Assembly: GCA_963662175.1 (NCBI GenBank)
Contig: OY759223.1
Coordinates: 4,249,549 to 4,313,548 of the forward strand
DNA length: 64,000 bases
Direction of reading: 5' to 3'
Origin: Aradus depressus
Lineage: Eukaryota > Arthropoda > Insecta > Hemiptera > Aradidae
The position numbers were made by a program, and so were the translations under genes. Below are positions 53,735 through 63,879 of this stretch, piece after piece. The notes beneath the pieces are model-generated. The model was given only the letters and a program-made list of their open reading frames with translations, ran no database searches and was not told the origin of the DNA. The number at the start of each line of letters is the position of its first letter. Position 1 is the stretch's first letter.

Positions 53735-54460
53735 ATATTGCGACTCATTACCAGGCTTCCTGGACACATCAATTTGACTGACAACGACAGAGTTGACCAC
53801 CCAGCCAAGCGAGGAACGGCAAAGGACACAGTGACACTCAGAATCGACTTGACCTTAGAAGACACCCTTTCCATCCTACAACACCAGACACTCACGGAAT
53901 GGCAAACCAACTGTACTGACATATCCCAAACCAAAGGACAATACCACTACAGAGTACAAAAGACAGTAACGACAAAGCCATGGTTCCACCCGCACAGTAA
54001 GACACTGGACGACTAAACAAATCATATACTTGACACGACTGAGGACCGGACATGCCAGAACAAACAAATACTTACATCTAATCAAAATAAAACCATCCCC
54101 CAACTGTGAACACTGCAATGAGACTGAGGACGTAATCCACATTTTTAATAACTGCAAAAAATACGACAACCAGAGACAACATGAGACACTACTATCCAAC
54201 GAAAACACATTTCTTCAAACAATAGCTAACATTAATAACATAGAAAACATTAACAAACTCATTAAATTTATTACCAAATCAAAAATAGAATTATAATAAG
54301 ATCAATAGACTACTACATACTCGCTCCGGCTTTATAGGACTACAATTAGTCTTACGGCATAATAAAAAAAAAAAATGACCAGGCTTATACTACGACGTCA
54401 TATCCCTCATTTGCTACAACATCGACATAACTAAAAAATAGGCGTTTTTGAGTTATGGGC
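53735..54460 (-). mobile_element. Old SINE split by a LINE
   Basis: 'gcgactcattaccaggctt' before 53759 and 'accaggcttatactacgacgtcatatc' after 54377 form the family's 3' region once the insert is removed. Confidence 0.55.
53759..54377 (+). mobile_element. 5'-truncated I/R1-type LINE (RNase H to C-terminus)
   Basis: The insert starts at PGHINLTDNDRVDHPAKRGT, the His/Asp end of a LINE RNase H domain. It continues through TKPWFHPHS, then, after one frameshift near 54015, LTRLRTGHARTNKYLHLI and the knuckle PNCEHCNETEDVIHIFNNCK. The family's C-terminal order (RNase H, 'RLRTGH', CX2C...H...C) is kept. It ends in a poly-A run at 54362-54375. ACCAGGCTT flanks both sides (53750-53758 and 54378-54386). 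Confidence 0.78.
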
Positions 54461-54539
54461 ATAGGAAGAACCATTCTCATATACTTTTAGCGTGTAGAAC
54501 GTAACATCTGAGCTTCAACTGTTAGCCGAGAGAGCGCAG

Positions 54540-56160
54540 GTTACGTCACTGTTATGTGTCATCAGTTCGTCTTCTAGGTAAGTCGAAACAATGTCATATG
54601 TCAGTTTTGTTTTGGCTGTTGACGTGTTATCGCTTGACGTTTCTTCGAAGTTTCTTCAAGAGCCGTTTATTCCTGTTTATGACAGTATTCAGTGAAAGGT
54701 AAGTATTTTATTCGTATTATATTATTTTTACAAGAATGTATTATTTAAACTTGTGACATTTTTTGTGAAAAACGCTGCTTACATTGCTTTAGTTTTATTT
54801 TATAATATGTCGGTCTTGCTGCAGACAACTTTGTTTGTTGTTACATTATTTTGAGTTATGACGTTATTACAAAACTACATCTTGCACAAACTTAGTCTCC
54901 ATTTTGTAGTTTGAGCCTATAAGATGTTCTTGGATAAAATATTCTCCTCAAATAAAACATTCGTCCACTATTCACACTTACATATGTCGTTCTTGTTACT
55001 AACATTCTGCACTTAATACTACATGAGACAATTATTTATTAATTTTGAAAAGGATGCTCTCGTTAGTAATAACAGTTCAAGTGTAAACAATTGTAGTGTT
55101 ATTAATTCAATAAACAATTTTTGTTGTAGCTAACCCATCATGACCAGTCGTGGTTTAAGGATGCTGCAATTAGTGCATGAACAGAAACTGAATATAAACG
55201 AACCTTCAGAAAAAATTGTCATGGAAACAGAAGATAAAAATGATAATGATGCAACTGTACCAGTGCTCGACAACCATCACTTCTTTCTACCTTTTCAAGT
55301 TCATCTATTGAAGAGAACAGTAAATATCAAATTTATACGAATTTATTAAGTTTTTTTTTTTTTAATTTGTATTTATATTCGTGTTTGTCAATATATTTTC
55401 AGAGGATGCATCGGAAACCAGACAGTGTCGAAATCTAGGCAAAAAAACAGTAGAAGCTGAAAATGAACCAGTACTGGACAATGTACCTTCTGAAGAAAAA
55501 AATGGTAAATTTTGTCAATTAGAAAAATATTTATAGTTGTTTGTATTGTTGTTGAATGAGCCAATTTTATTATGGAACTCTGGTGAACTTTATTGTTTAC
55601 ATAAACTTCAAATCATTTATATATATTTCAAATAAGCATCTCTACTTAGCCACTATGTATCTCCCAATGTTTATTTTATTGTTTTTATGTCATTTTGTCA
55701 ATTTATTGTTACAGAGAGCGGAGGAGATAATGATTCGTCGAGCAGTTCTTCATCTAGTGAATCGTCAGATGAAGTTTCTTCAGAAGATTGTGACGACGAA
55801 ATTAACGACCACAGATACATACCAACAAAGTTCAGTGAGAACGACTGTGAAGAAGAACATGCAAATTCAAAGGAGTAATGTCAGAATGCAAACGCCAACA
55901 AAACAATGACAATGACCTGACTCCACAACTGAACATTACTACAGAGTTGACTATTGACAGTCACATTCAGCAACCCACGATGTTTCCATTTTCACAAGTC
56001 CTTGATATGGTATCAAACTGTGAGGCCAGACAGGCGACCTTTTTGTTTGAAAATGTAAAAAAAGTTATTGTGTCTTTTAGACGATTACGTTTTTCTCTGT
56101 TCAAATAATTTTTTATATCACTTCATTTTTTTGCTTATATATTTTTTATTTAATAAATTT
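54540..56160 (+). pseudogene. Multi-exon gene of unknown function, frame-broken
   Basis: A non-coding leader exon ends at 54698 (donor GGTAAGTA). Exon 2 (55130-55319) has the ATG at 55140 (MTSRGLRMLQLVHEQKLNIN). Exon 3 is 55403-55504 and exon 4 begins at 55715. Introns 2 and 3 are both phase 1 and join in frame as ...SSSIEENKDASETRQ... and ...PSEEKNESGGDNDSS.... The SSSIEEN frame is reached only by a one-base shift near 55275 in exon 2, and a second change near 55878 separates ANSKE-stop from a further frame (MSECKRQQNN..., to 56108). The product is acidic, Ser/Asp/Glu-rich and probably the N-terminal part of a longer, basic-tailed protein. AATAAA lies at 56152-56157. Either a decayed host gene or a transposon-associated protein; I cannot name it. 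Confidence 0.5.
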
Positions 56161-56401
56161 TATGTCTATAAAGATTTTCTGTTATTTCTATAGTTTATAT
56201 TATTCTATGGGAAATTTTTTCCCTTGCAGCCTTTCGCATATATTTAGTTTTTAATTGCATGTTGCATATTTAGCTGTTTTTATTGCATACAAATTACAGC
56301 CCTTGATAAGTTATTTTTGAATGAATGCATCAAGTTATTATACGTCAAAAGTTTGAATTGCTCCTCCTAAAAAATCACACTTTTTGAGTTGAAGTCGCTG
56401 T

Positions 56402-56560
56402 TGTAGCAAATGAGTGATATCGCCTACTCAGTGCTCTTTCGTCACTCTGTTGGACCTAAGCCTACATAGATTTATTCACCTAGGGTAGGGGTCTTAACGA
56501 GTACCTACAGTACAGATCGAAGGACGGCGTGCTCAAGCTTTTCTCATTTTCCAAATAAAA
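56402..56560 (-). mobile_element. SINE, degenerate
   Basis: 'gatatcgcctactcagtgctctttcgtcactctg' and 'cacctagggtaggggtct.aacgagtacct'. Confidence 0.6.
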
Positions 56561-56844
56561 AATTATCTGTTTATTATTATATTTTGAATGTTTTATAGGT
56601 AAATATTTTTCTTTTTCTTTTTATGTTTTCTTCTCGTAAAATGTTCCTTATTCATTTCTCTCTTTTGTATTGTATTGTATTGTAACAAACATAAATCTAC
56701 CTTCAAAAAAATGTTTTTATTTTCTGTTCAATTTAATCGTATTATTATTTTTTCTTGTTGAATATTCACATTAGTTATTGTTATTCTTTCACAGAGATAA
56801 TGTAAATATATTCTTAAGCATTTATTATTATAATTTTTATTTTA

Positions 56845-57186
56845 GGGTTAGGGTTTATGACTCATGCCCGGGCTTTAACAACGAGGTCATATCGCCTACT
56901 ACCAGAGCGCTCTTTCGTCACTCTGGTGGACATGAGCCCGACTCTACTATGGGAGTCCTAAATTTTGCCTACCCTAAATTTTTATTCACCTAGGGTAGGG
57001 GTCTTTAACGAGTACCTGACATCGTACAGGCTCAGGACCATCGCTTAACTTCCCATCCGAAGGACGGCGTGCTTAAGTTTATTTTACCTCCCAGATAAAA
57101 TAAACTAAGGGCCTCGGTCGGGTTACGAACCCACAACCTTGAGCTCAGAAGTCAAGCACGCATACCACTGAGCTACCGGCGCCCTC
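56845..57186 (-). mobile_element. tRNA-headed SINE, full length with TTAGGG-like tail
   Basis: Among the cleanest copies of the window. The minus strand reads gagggcgccGGTAGCTCAGTGGTATGC..., then a body with every family block, then GGCATGAGTCATAAACCCTAACCCTAA. About 342 bp. Confidence 0.9.
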
Positions 57187-57284
57187 AAATTTTTATTTAA
57201 TTTTTTTGTTTGTAAATCTATTTAAAAAAATAATATTGTATATTGGGCGCAGTCCCTTTATTAAATAGTATGATTATTACGTTA

Positions 57285-57535
57285 TTATTATCAGAGCGCT
57301 CTTTTGTCACTCTGGTTAAAGCTCAAGAGTCGTAAATGTTCCCAACTCAGGTTTAGTTAGCTAGAGAGGAGTCTTTAACGATTGAGAGATCACACAGGCT
57401 CGGGACCATCGCTTAACGTCCCATCCGAAGGACGACGTGCTCAAAGTTTTTTTTTTATGTCCTAGATAAAAAACCTAAGGGTCTTAGTTCTATCGGGTTT
57501 CGAATCCCAGATTTTGAGCAGGTTACCTGGCGTTG
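57285..57535 (-). mobile_element. SINE, diverged
   Basis: 'agagcgctcttttgtcactctgg', 'gctcgggaccatcgcttaacgtcccatccgaaggacgacg' and B-box-like 'gggtttcgaatccc'. Confidence 0.75.
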
Positions 57536-57544
57536 TCCGGCGTA

Positions 57545-57815
57545 GTATTAGTTTACATGCAACCGGACAATGAATGCAATCCTCATCCTTCGCCTCTTCA
57601 CCCCGTTGCATCTCGCCAATCGCCTCCTTCGCGACTCTTATGCTATTTCCGTTATTTCCAATTTTAGCAAAAGAATGAATAGAACAAAAAATGTGTTAAA
57701 TGAATATAATTATTCCGTAACTTTTTCACTTAAAATACAAAGTAACTGAGAAATAATGCAATAACCGTTATGTCATTTTGGAATAATATGTATCATAAAA
57801 CCTATTCCTGTATGC
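57545..57815. other. No feature recognised
   Basis: Short unique-looking spacer between repeats, without a frame. Confidence 0.35.
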
Positions 57816-57819
57816 ACAA

Positions 57820-58010
57820 ATTCGAAGTACGAAATTTAGTTAAAATATGTTATTTTTCTGTGAAACCCAATCGACCGTTTGGCCTAAAAATCAATAGTTG
57901 ATGCACCTCACATAGGGGCTTCTGAGTCATCATTACATCGGCAGTTATTGGGATTTTTGAGTTTAAGCCTCTGATCCCCCTGTCCTTCGGCCGATTTCCT
58001 TTTAAAAAAA
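57820..58010 (-). repeat. Family P fragment
   Basis: 'cacctcacataggggcttctgagtc..cattacatcggcagttattgggatttttgag' and the poly-A spacer. Confidence 0.55.
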
Positions 58011-58429
58011 AAAAAGGAAAACGTTGTCTATGAATGAATCACTTATACAACTAATTTTTCTCATCTCCTCTCAAACCAGTCCAATATATATGCCTCCTCA
58101 TCCAAACTGAGTATTAATTAAGGTAGAGGCCACCATTTCATGAAGCAGGCGAGCCCATGTTTTTGGGTTTGAACTTACAATGTTGAACACAGGAGACTAT
58201 CTTGTGCTATCGGTCCTTTCTTGAACCAACGTACAATTTATGTTTCATCACTCTCACGAAAAGAGATATTTTGAAAAATGTTAACGAAAAGTCATCGGTA
58301 AAAAAAATAAGTCATCAATGTATTTGCCCACCTTGAATTAATCAACCAAAGTTCTCTCTGAGAAACCAATTTTCCGTTTTGGTAGTAGATCATTAGGGGC
58401 CTAACTCAGAGTCTTCTCAATCCTCTTTC

Positions 58430-59160
58430 ATCTCGTTCTGTTCCATTCATTGGCAGTAATTAGGGTTTTTGAGTTGAACCCTTATTTACTACCCCCCCCC
58501 CCCCCCTTTTTTTTCCTTTGGTCAATTTGGCTGATCAGAGGATCCTGCGCCTCACATATCCACCTGCCTTCTACATCCTGACCTAAACCTACCTACCAAC
58601 CCTTCTTGTGAAGCCAAAATGGCTTCCTTTTTCTTTTTTGAATTTGAATGTATAATTTTTTTTTTTTAATGTAAAATTTTCTCTTTAATCTCTCCATTAA
58701 AATGGGTTCTAGGTACACTATAGACCTTGGTGTCGATGTCGATATATTCATTCTACCGGAAGTTATCCTGTTAATATACATATAATAAAATATAATTTCT
58801 CCAGTTATAGCTGTTATAGTTATAAGTTATTTAATCGGTCAGGAATTCGATGTTAGGTTTCAGAGGAATTGTATCCAAAAACCCCTCATTCCAAAAATGA
58901 AAGAGCATAAAATGTCTGTCTAAGTGTTGAACTCAAAAACAGAAATAACTGCCGTCATGCTGTATCGAAATAAAGTTTTACTTGTGGATCTAGGGTCCAA
59001 TAATGACACCTCTTGATTTTGAGCTAAATAGGCCGAAGGGGGCTCAACTCAATAATCCTACATCAACAGGACATAATGTATCCTAATTCGCTATGCGGAG
59101 GCATCCAACTTTTCACCGATTACAGAACTTCCCCTATACTTCGTACAACTGAGGAAGTAA
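58430..59160. repeat. Family P copies, rearranged
   Basis: Reverse core at about 58450-58550 and 58720-58780, left terminal block at about 58820-58900 ('ttatttaatcggtcaggaattcgatgttagg'), and right palindromic end at about 59105-59160 ('acttcccctatacttcgtacaactgaggaagta'). Confidence 0.6.
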
Positions 59161-59259
59161 AAATATAAAACTATCTTTCGGAGCTATTTCAATTTAATTT
59201 GAACAGCTGTTTTCAGGGGCATAGTCAGGGGGGCACTGGCCAGATCAAAAAACCAAGAT

Positions 59260-61235
59260 TATTATTATTATTTTTATTTTGAATGGCCTCATGAACGAAG
59301 CATATCAGCCATGACTCCAATTTTAAGAAAAGGTTGTTAAATGAAGGGGCACTTTATGGAGGTGATGAGGGTATCATATGGGATCTGGGAGGAACCGAGG
59401 GGCCGAGAAGTGGGCAGGAAAATGTAAAACTATATTAAAATATTGTTACTATTAATAAATTTGTATAAGACATCAAATATGCGAGGGATTTTAGAATAAC
59501 TTAAAATTTGTTGCAAACCAATGGGTAAGGGTAAATTATTGGTAAGAATAATTTCGATAAGGGGGTCACGGAAACTGTTGGTGAGAGGGCAAGCGAGGAT
59601 GACATGATTGGAATCAGCTGTATATTGGGGATCACAGGTACAACTTGGTGATTCCAGGAGATGGATTTTAAACAGATGGGAAGGAAGTCTGGTATGGTTA
59701 AATCTAAGTCTGCATAGAGTTGTGAAGTAGGATCGCGGTTTGGAGAGGTGAGTGAACCAGGGTTTAGTGGGTATCTGGGGCTGAATTGCTCCATAGAATG
59801 CCCCTTTATTTAACAAAGAACGAGTATAATCCCTCTGCCAGTGACGAAGGTTGAACTTCTTGATATGGGCTGCAATATCTTCATGACTGAGGAGGTTCAT
59901 GAGAGATCGGCCCGAGGTTGAGGCCTCCTTGGCCAGCCTGTCCACCGCCTCATTATATTTTATGTTGCTGTGACCTTTGATCCAAATAAGAAAGACATGT
60001 ATCTGGTGCCGATGTAGCTCAGTTAGTCGGTGAGAAATATCCAGTAGAAGTGGATCGTTACATCTGGAATCCATGTGCTTTAGTGACTTGAGGACACTCT
60101 GGCTATCAGAGTAGATTACAGCATTGGTGGCGAGATGTTCAACATATTTCAGCGCTTCTAATATGGCTATACCTTCAGCGGTTAAGATGGAAGATATGTG
60201 TTGCAGTTTGAATTGCTCAGCATGGTCGTTATTAGGGTCCAAGAAGGCTGCACCGACACCGCGCTCGTTTTTAGACCCGTCAGTATACAGAGACATCGCT
60301 TGAGAGCAATATCCTTTTCGCCAACCAGCCTCTAGATGTATAGGATAACAAGACCAGTCAGTGATAAGATCTGGGTCGGAGATGATGTTGCTGGTGTCAC
60401 TGAATGGGAGTCGCCAATCATGTTCGTATCTTGGATGGGTTCTGTGCTTAACAACATTAAAGGTTAGTTCTACCAATGGGGAATAATTTTTGACAAGTAA
60501 TGGCTCTCTTTTCGTTTGCCAAAATTTATCCAGCCGCACTGATGGAGTTAAAGCAGCTAGTCGTTCTACGACAGGATGGTCCTGGATGAGGATTCTAGAA
60601 GAAAGGAACCTACCGGTCAGCATGTTTCTCCTTAGACGGAGAGGAATTTCTCTGGCCTCAGCTTGCAGAACATTGGTGGGTGTAGAGATCATTGCACCAA
60701 GACAAATTCTCAAAGATTTATATTGTAGCCGATCTAGTTTCATAAGATGGGTTTTGGCAGCATCTCCGAAGAGCATGCAGCCGTAGTCCACTCTAGATAA
60801 TATAAGGGCTCGATATAAGAGAAGTGAAATACCGGGATGGGATCCATACCTTATTCGACTGACGCTTCTGATGATGTTTAAAGCTCTCCATAGGAGTTTA
60901 TTATCCACCACAATGCCAAGCAGCTTGAACTCTTTGACAACTTTAAACTGAAAAGGGCCAATTTGTATATTTTCTATAACGCCAGCCAGTCGTCTTCGGG
61001 AAAACACCATTACCACACTCTTAGCCTCGGAGATCTGAAAGCCGTGGGATAGATTCCAATCGCGTAAATTCTCCATCGCAATGGACATTTTATTTTTAGC
61101 TTCTTCTTGAGTGGTTTCACTGAGGTGGATGAAAATGTGTCTGCTTTTCAGGAGATTTATAGCGGCTATAATAAATCTAGAAGGAATTTTGAGACGAATC
61201 ATGGTAGTTTTAAGAATATTGATGTTGACATTACT
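59260..61235 (-). mobile_element. 5'-truncated I-type LINE nested in hAT
   Basis: AAAAAACCAAGAT (13 bp) lies on both sides: 59247-59259 and 61236-61248. The 3' end (low coordinates) is an AATAATAATAA tail, as in I-clade elements. The 5' end starts within the RT domain. Confidence 0.85.
59430..61202 (-). CDS. LINE ORF2 remnant: RT thumb/connection, RNase H and C-terminal domain
   Basis: An open 590-codon frame. Residues 1-27 (MIRLKIPSRFIIAAINLLKS...) belong to the RT region just before the PQGS motif. Residue 28 onward (SETTQEEAKNKMSIAMENLR) belongs just after YADD, so the two catalytic RT motifs between are deleted without breaking the frame. A second gap lies near residue 105, where KLLGIVVDNKLLW joins directly to RALNIIRS. 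The RNase H domain is complete in appearance: YTDGSK with Asp308, TAEGIAILEA (Glu343), YSDSQSVLKS (Asp366) and WIKGHSNIKYNEAVDRLAKE (His411, Asp421). The C-terminus holds RLRFNHTRLPSHL and a cysteine knuckle (SCTCDPQ...H...C). The protein cannot be an active reverse transcriptase; RNase H could in principle fold. The start ATG is the first in frame inside the insertion. Confidence 0.85.
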   Translation of the reverse strand: MIRLKIPSRFIIAAINLLKSRHIFIHLSETTQEEAKNKMSIAMENLRDWNLSHGFQISEAKSVVMVFSRRRLAGVIENIQIGPFQFKVVKEFKLLGIVVDNKLLWRALNIIRSVSRIRYGSHPGISLLLYRALILSRVDYGCMLFGDAAKTHLMKLDRLQYKSLRICLGAMISTPTNVLQAEAREIPLRLRRNMLTGRFLSSRILIQDHPVVERLAALTPSVRLDKFWQTKREPLLVKNYSPLVELTFNVVKHRTHPRYEHDWRLPFSDTSNIISDPDLITDWSCYPIHLEAGWRKGYCSQAMSLYTDGSKNERGVGAAFLDPNNDHAEQFKLQHISSILTAEGIAILEALKYVEHLATNAVIYSDSQSVLKSLKHMDSRCNDPLLLDISHRLTELHRHQIHVFLIWIKGHSNIKYNEAVDRLAKEASTSGRSLMNLLSHEDIAAHIKKFNLRHWQRDYTRSLLNKGAFYGAIQPQIPTKPWFTHLSKPRSYFTTLCRLRFNHTRLPSHLFKIHLLESPSCTCDPQYTADSNHVILACPLTNSFRDPLIEIILTNNLPLPIGLQQILSYSKIPRIFDVLYKFINSNNILI

Positions 61236-61859
61236 AAAAAACCAAGATAAAAATTAAATAAACTAAAAAAATTGTTTTTATTAAAAATGGATTGCTTGCA
61301 AGTTACAAATAGGATCTTCAGCTGTTACATAAATGTACATGTACAAAACAAGTCAAATTACATTTATTTAAATATATATGAATTTGATCATTTCATTTCC
61401 TCGCTCAAAATCGTCATTTATGTTATACTTTATACTCTTAAAGCTGATTTTACATGCGCAGTAAAAATACAAAGCACAGCAGTAGCAAATGCACGCTATT
61501 GGTTGTGAGTCATTTAATTGTAAAAGAACAGAATTTGCTGCTGCTACGTGTTTCATTTTTGCTGCTCATGTAAAGTCAACTTAAATATAACAGTCAGTGG
61601 TTACCTCAGGGGGAGCTTCTAGAGGTCCGAGTCTCCCACATTAATAACAAAAAGTCTGCAGCGCTAACCACGGAAACTGCGGGCTGTGCCCCCGGGAGTC
61701 TATATCCCCCACCCTCGTAGTCTAACTTTGCCCCCCTCCCCCCTGTTCAAAATCCTGGCTACGCCCCTGGCTGTTTTATTTCAGAATTCAAGTCACTTTT
61801 AGTCAAACAATTCCAAAAACTAAAAATTCTTGACTCAAAGTGACTAAAAATAATTGTTT

Positions 61860-62155
61860 TTGTGTCTCATGCTCGGGCTTTAATTACAAGGTCATATCGC
61901 TGACTACCAGAGCGATGTTTCATCGCTCTAGGGACATAAGCCCCACTCTATTGAGGGAGTCCTATATTTAGACCAACTCAGGTTTGGGTTACCTAGGTTA
62001 GGGAGTCTTTAACTACTTACCTGACATCGTACAGTTTCAGGACCATTGATTAACGTCCCATCCTCGATTGATTAACGTCGACCTTGGCTGTGATTTGAAC
62101 CCACGATCTTGAGTTCAGTAGTTAAGCACGCTATCTCTGAGCTACCGACCCCCGA
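61860..62155 (-). mobile_element. SINE, diverged
   Basis: 'tctcatgctcgggctttaattacaaggtcatatcgc' to 'gagctaccgacccccgacg', with a doubled 'gattaacgtc' segment inside. Confidence 0.75.
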
Positions 62156-62159
62156 CGTC

Positions 62160-62500
62160 CTATATTGATGCGGGTTTCGACGTTTGGTTGCGCTGTATGA
62201 ATGATTTTTTTTTTTTAAGTATATTTTAATATACCTAAATATTTAAATTCTGCATTTATTCTAATGTATTGTATCTACATACCCTTGTTTGAAACAGAAT
62301 GTTTCAGCGACTCCGACACTTCCTAGTGGTGCCTTTGTTCTTTGTACTGCTGATGAATTGCTAATGCCTTAAAAGCCCTTCTAATTCCAGGGAACAACCA
62401 ATTACTTGGGACAACCTCAAGAGAGCGGTTCAACGACATTCTCAAAGTGACAAATGCGAAAATTCAAACAACTCCTCTTTCAAGACAAATCAAAAAAGTC
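62160..62500. other. No feature recognised
   Basis: Moderate-GC spacer without an ORF or a repeat I can match inside the window. Confidence 0.35.
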
Positions 62501-62509
62501 GTGTTCTTC

Positions 62510-62895
62510 CCATTGAGCTCCCCCTCCTATACCAGTCGAGTGTTTAGGCTAAAAATCAATAGTTGACATATAAAGACTTCTGAATCCTCAACTAAATTTT
62601 GTGTCCATGCATCTGCAGTTGGGAGCGTTTATAAATTGAGCCCACTCCCCTACTATCCCGCATTTCCTTCGGTCGATTTCTCTGTAAATTAACAGGTATC
62701 GTCCTTGTACGATTTTGAATTTAAAAATCAAATTTCGTATCGATACATTCATTACTTCGACAGTTATTGGGGTTTGGAGTTGAGACCACTCTGATCTCTC
62801 CTTCCTATTGGTGGATTGGGTTGAAAATCAACAGGTAACGTCCTTATGGGGTTCTGAATATACATATAAAATTTCGTGATGATAAGAATTTCTGA
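62510..62895 (-). repeat. Family P copy
   Basis: Reverse core twice: 'gactcctcaactaaattttgtgtccatgcatctgcagttggg'-like, and 'aatttcgtatcgatacattcattacttcgacagttattgggg'. Confidence 0.6.
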
Positions 62896-62924
62896 CCGCA
62901 TAGATATATTCCCTTTTATTACAT

Positions 62925-62960
62925 GATAACAAGGCCAACCTCGAAAGCCGGCTAGCACAA
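62925..62960 (+). ncRNA. Family 3 hammerhead remnant
   Basis: AACCTCGAAAGCCGGCTAGC retains one side of stem II, GAAA and the palindromic stem III. The CTGATGA half is replaced by 'tgataacaagg'. Inactive relic. Confidence 0.5.
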
Positions 62961-62984
62961 AATGCACTTGTTCAATCTGTACGA

Positions 62985-63370
62985 AAATGAAAAAAAAAAA
63001 AAAATACGAAGAGATGTCTGTGTTTGTGAACACGATAACTGCCGATGTAATGAATGTATCGACAGAAATTCAGTTTGTGTATCCAGAATCCCATAATGAC
63101 GTCACCTATTGATTTTCAGCCAAATCGCCTGAAGATAAGGGAGGATCTGAGTCGGAGTTGAGAGCTCAACTTATAAACCTTAATAACTGCAGATGTAATG
63201 AATGCATTGGACACAAAATGTAGAATTAGAATTCAGAAGTTATTGTGTAAGTCAACTATTGATTTTTAGTCAAAACAGTCGATTAGTTTTAGAGATAGAG
63301 CGACAACTTAATCGATTAACTCTTATTGGAGATGATCATTGCCGGTGTTTTGCCCACGACATCACTTATT
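62985..63370 (+). repeat. Family P copy
   Basis: 'gtctgtgtttgtgaacacgataactgccgatgtaatgaatgtatcgac', then 'cataatgacgtcacctattgattttcagccaaatcgcc' and 'gatcattgccggtg.tttgccc'. Confidence 0.7.
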
Positions 63371-63374
63371 GAAT

Positions 63375-63850
63375 ACTCATGTATTTTTTAAACTTAAAAT
63401 AAACAGAACATCGATTGTATAAGTATATTATGTACTTCCACTGTATTATTTATTAACTTTAGGCATCAACAAGGAAATTTCCCCTGCTCCAGTGCCCCCC
63501 GCTCAAAGTTATGCTACGCAAATAGGAATAAACAATTTCAATATAACGTTGTATAAGTTGGAGAACAATTTCAGTTAGTTGAAGCTAACATTCCGATATT
63601 TCTGGTAGATCCAGACACTATGAGCCCCGATGCCTTGGCGTTACAAGAAGATATCCTGACATTCAGCTCCTGAGAGTCTGGGGTACCTGAAGGAGCGGGC
63701 GTACTGGAGGAGTGAATGGTAAAGAAAGTTGTCGATGTATCTTGCGAATTAATCAACTAAGTACTAGCTCTCTTTCTGAAACTAATGCACAGATTGTGTT
63801 GAAAAGCAATAAGTGTCTTCCTAGTGGCACATCGTAACAATTATTTGGAT
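63375..63850. other. No gene recognised
   Basis: A 61-codon minus frame (63571-63756) has no motif I know. Confidence 0.3.
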
Positions 63851-63879
63851 CGTAGGGGCATCGAGACTGCAGAACACGA

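Larger units (their letters stand above)
59214..61769. mobile_element. hAT-type element with perfect 8-bp duplication, carrying a nested LINE
   Basis: The termini CAGGGGCATAGTCAGG and CCTGGCTACGCCCCTG are inverted with one or two differences. GCTGTTTT flanks both sides (59206-59213 and 61770-61777), a hAT-type 8-bp duplication. Once the LINE (59260-61235 plus one 13-bp duplication) is removed, about 570 bp remain, too short for a transposase, so it is a non-autonomous element. Confidence 0.88.

Noticed and set aside
53876..54208. 110-codon minus-strand ORF
   Set aside because: Antisense to the LINE C-terminus, which has recognisable RNase H and knuckle motifs on the plus strand.
56844..56858. 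Interstitial telomere (TTAGGG-type repeats)
   Set aside because: Only two units, placed exactly at the tail of a SINE, whose tails vary in this way in other copies.
60490..60786. 98-codon plus-strand ORF
   Set aside because: Lies inside the 590-codon LINE frame on the other strand and has no motif.
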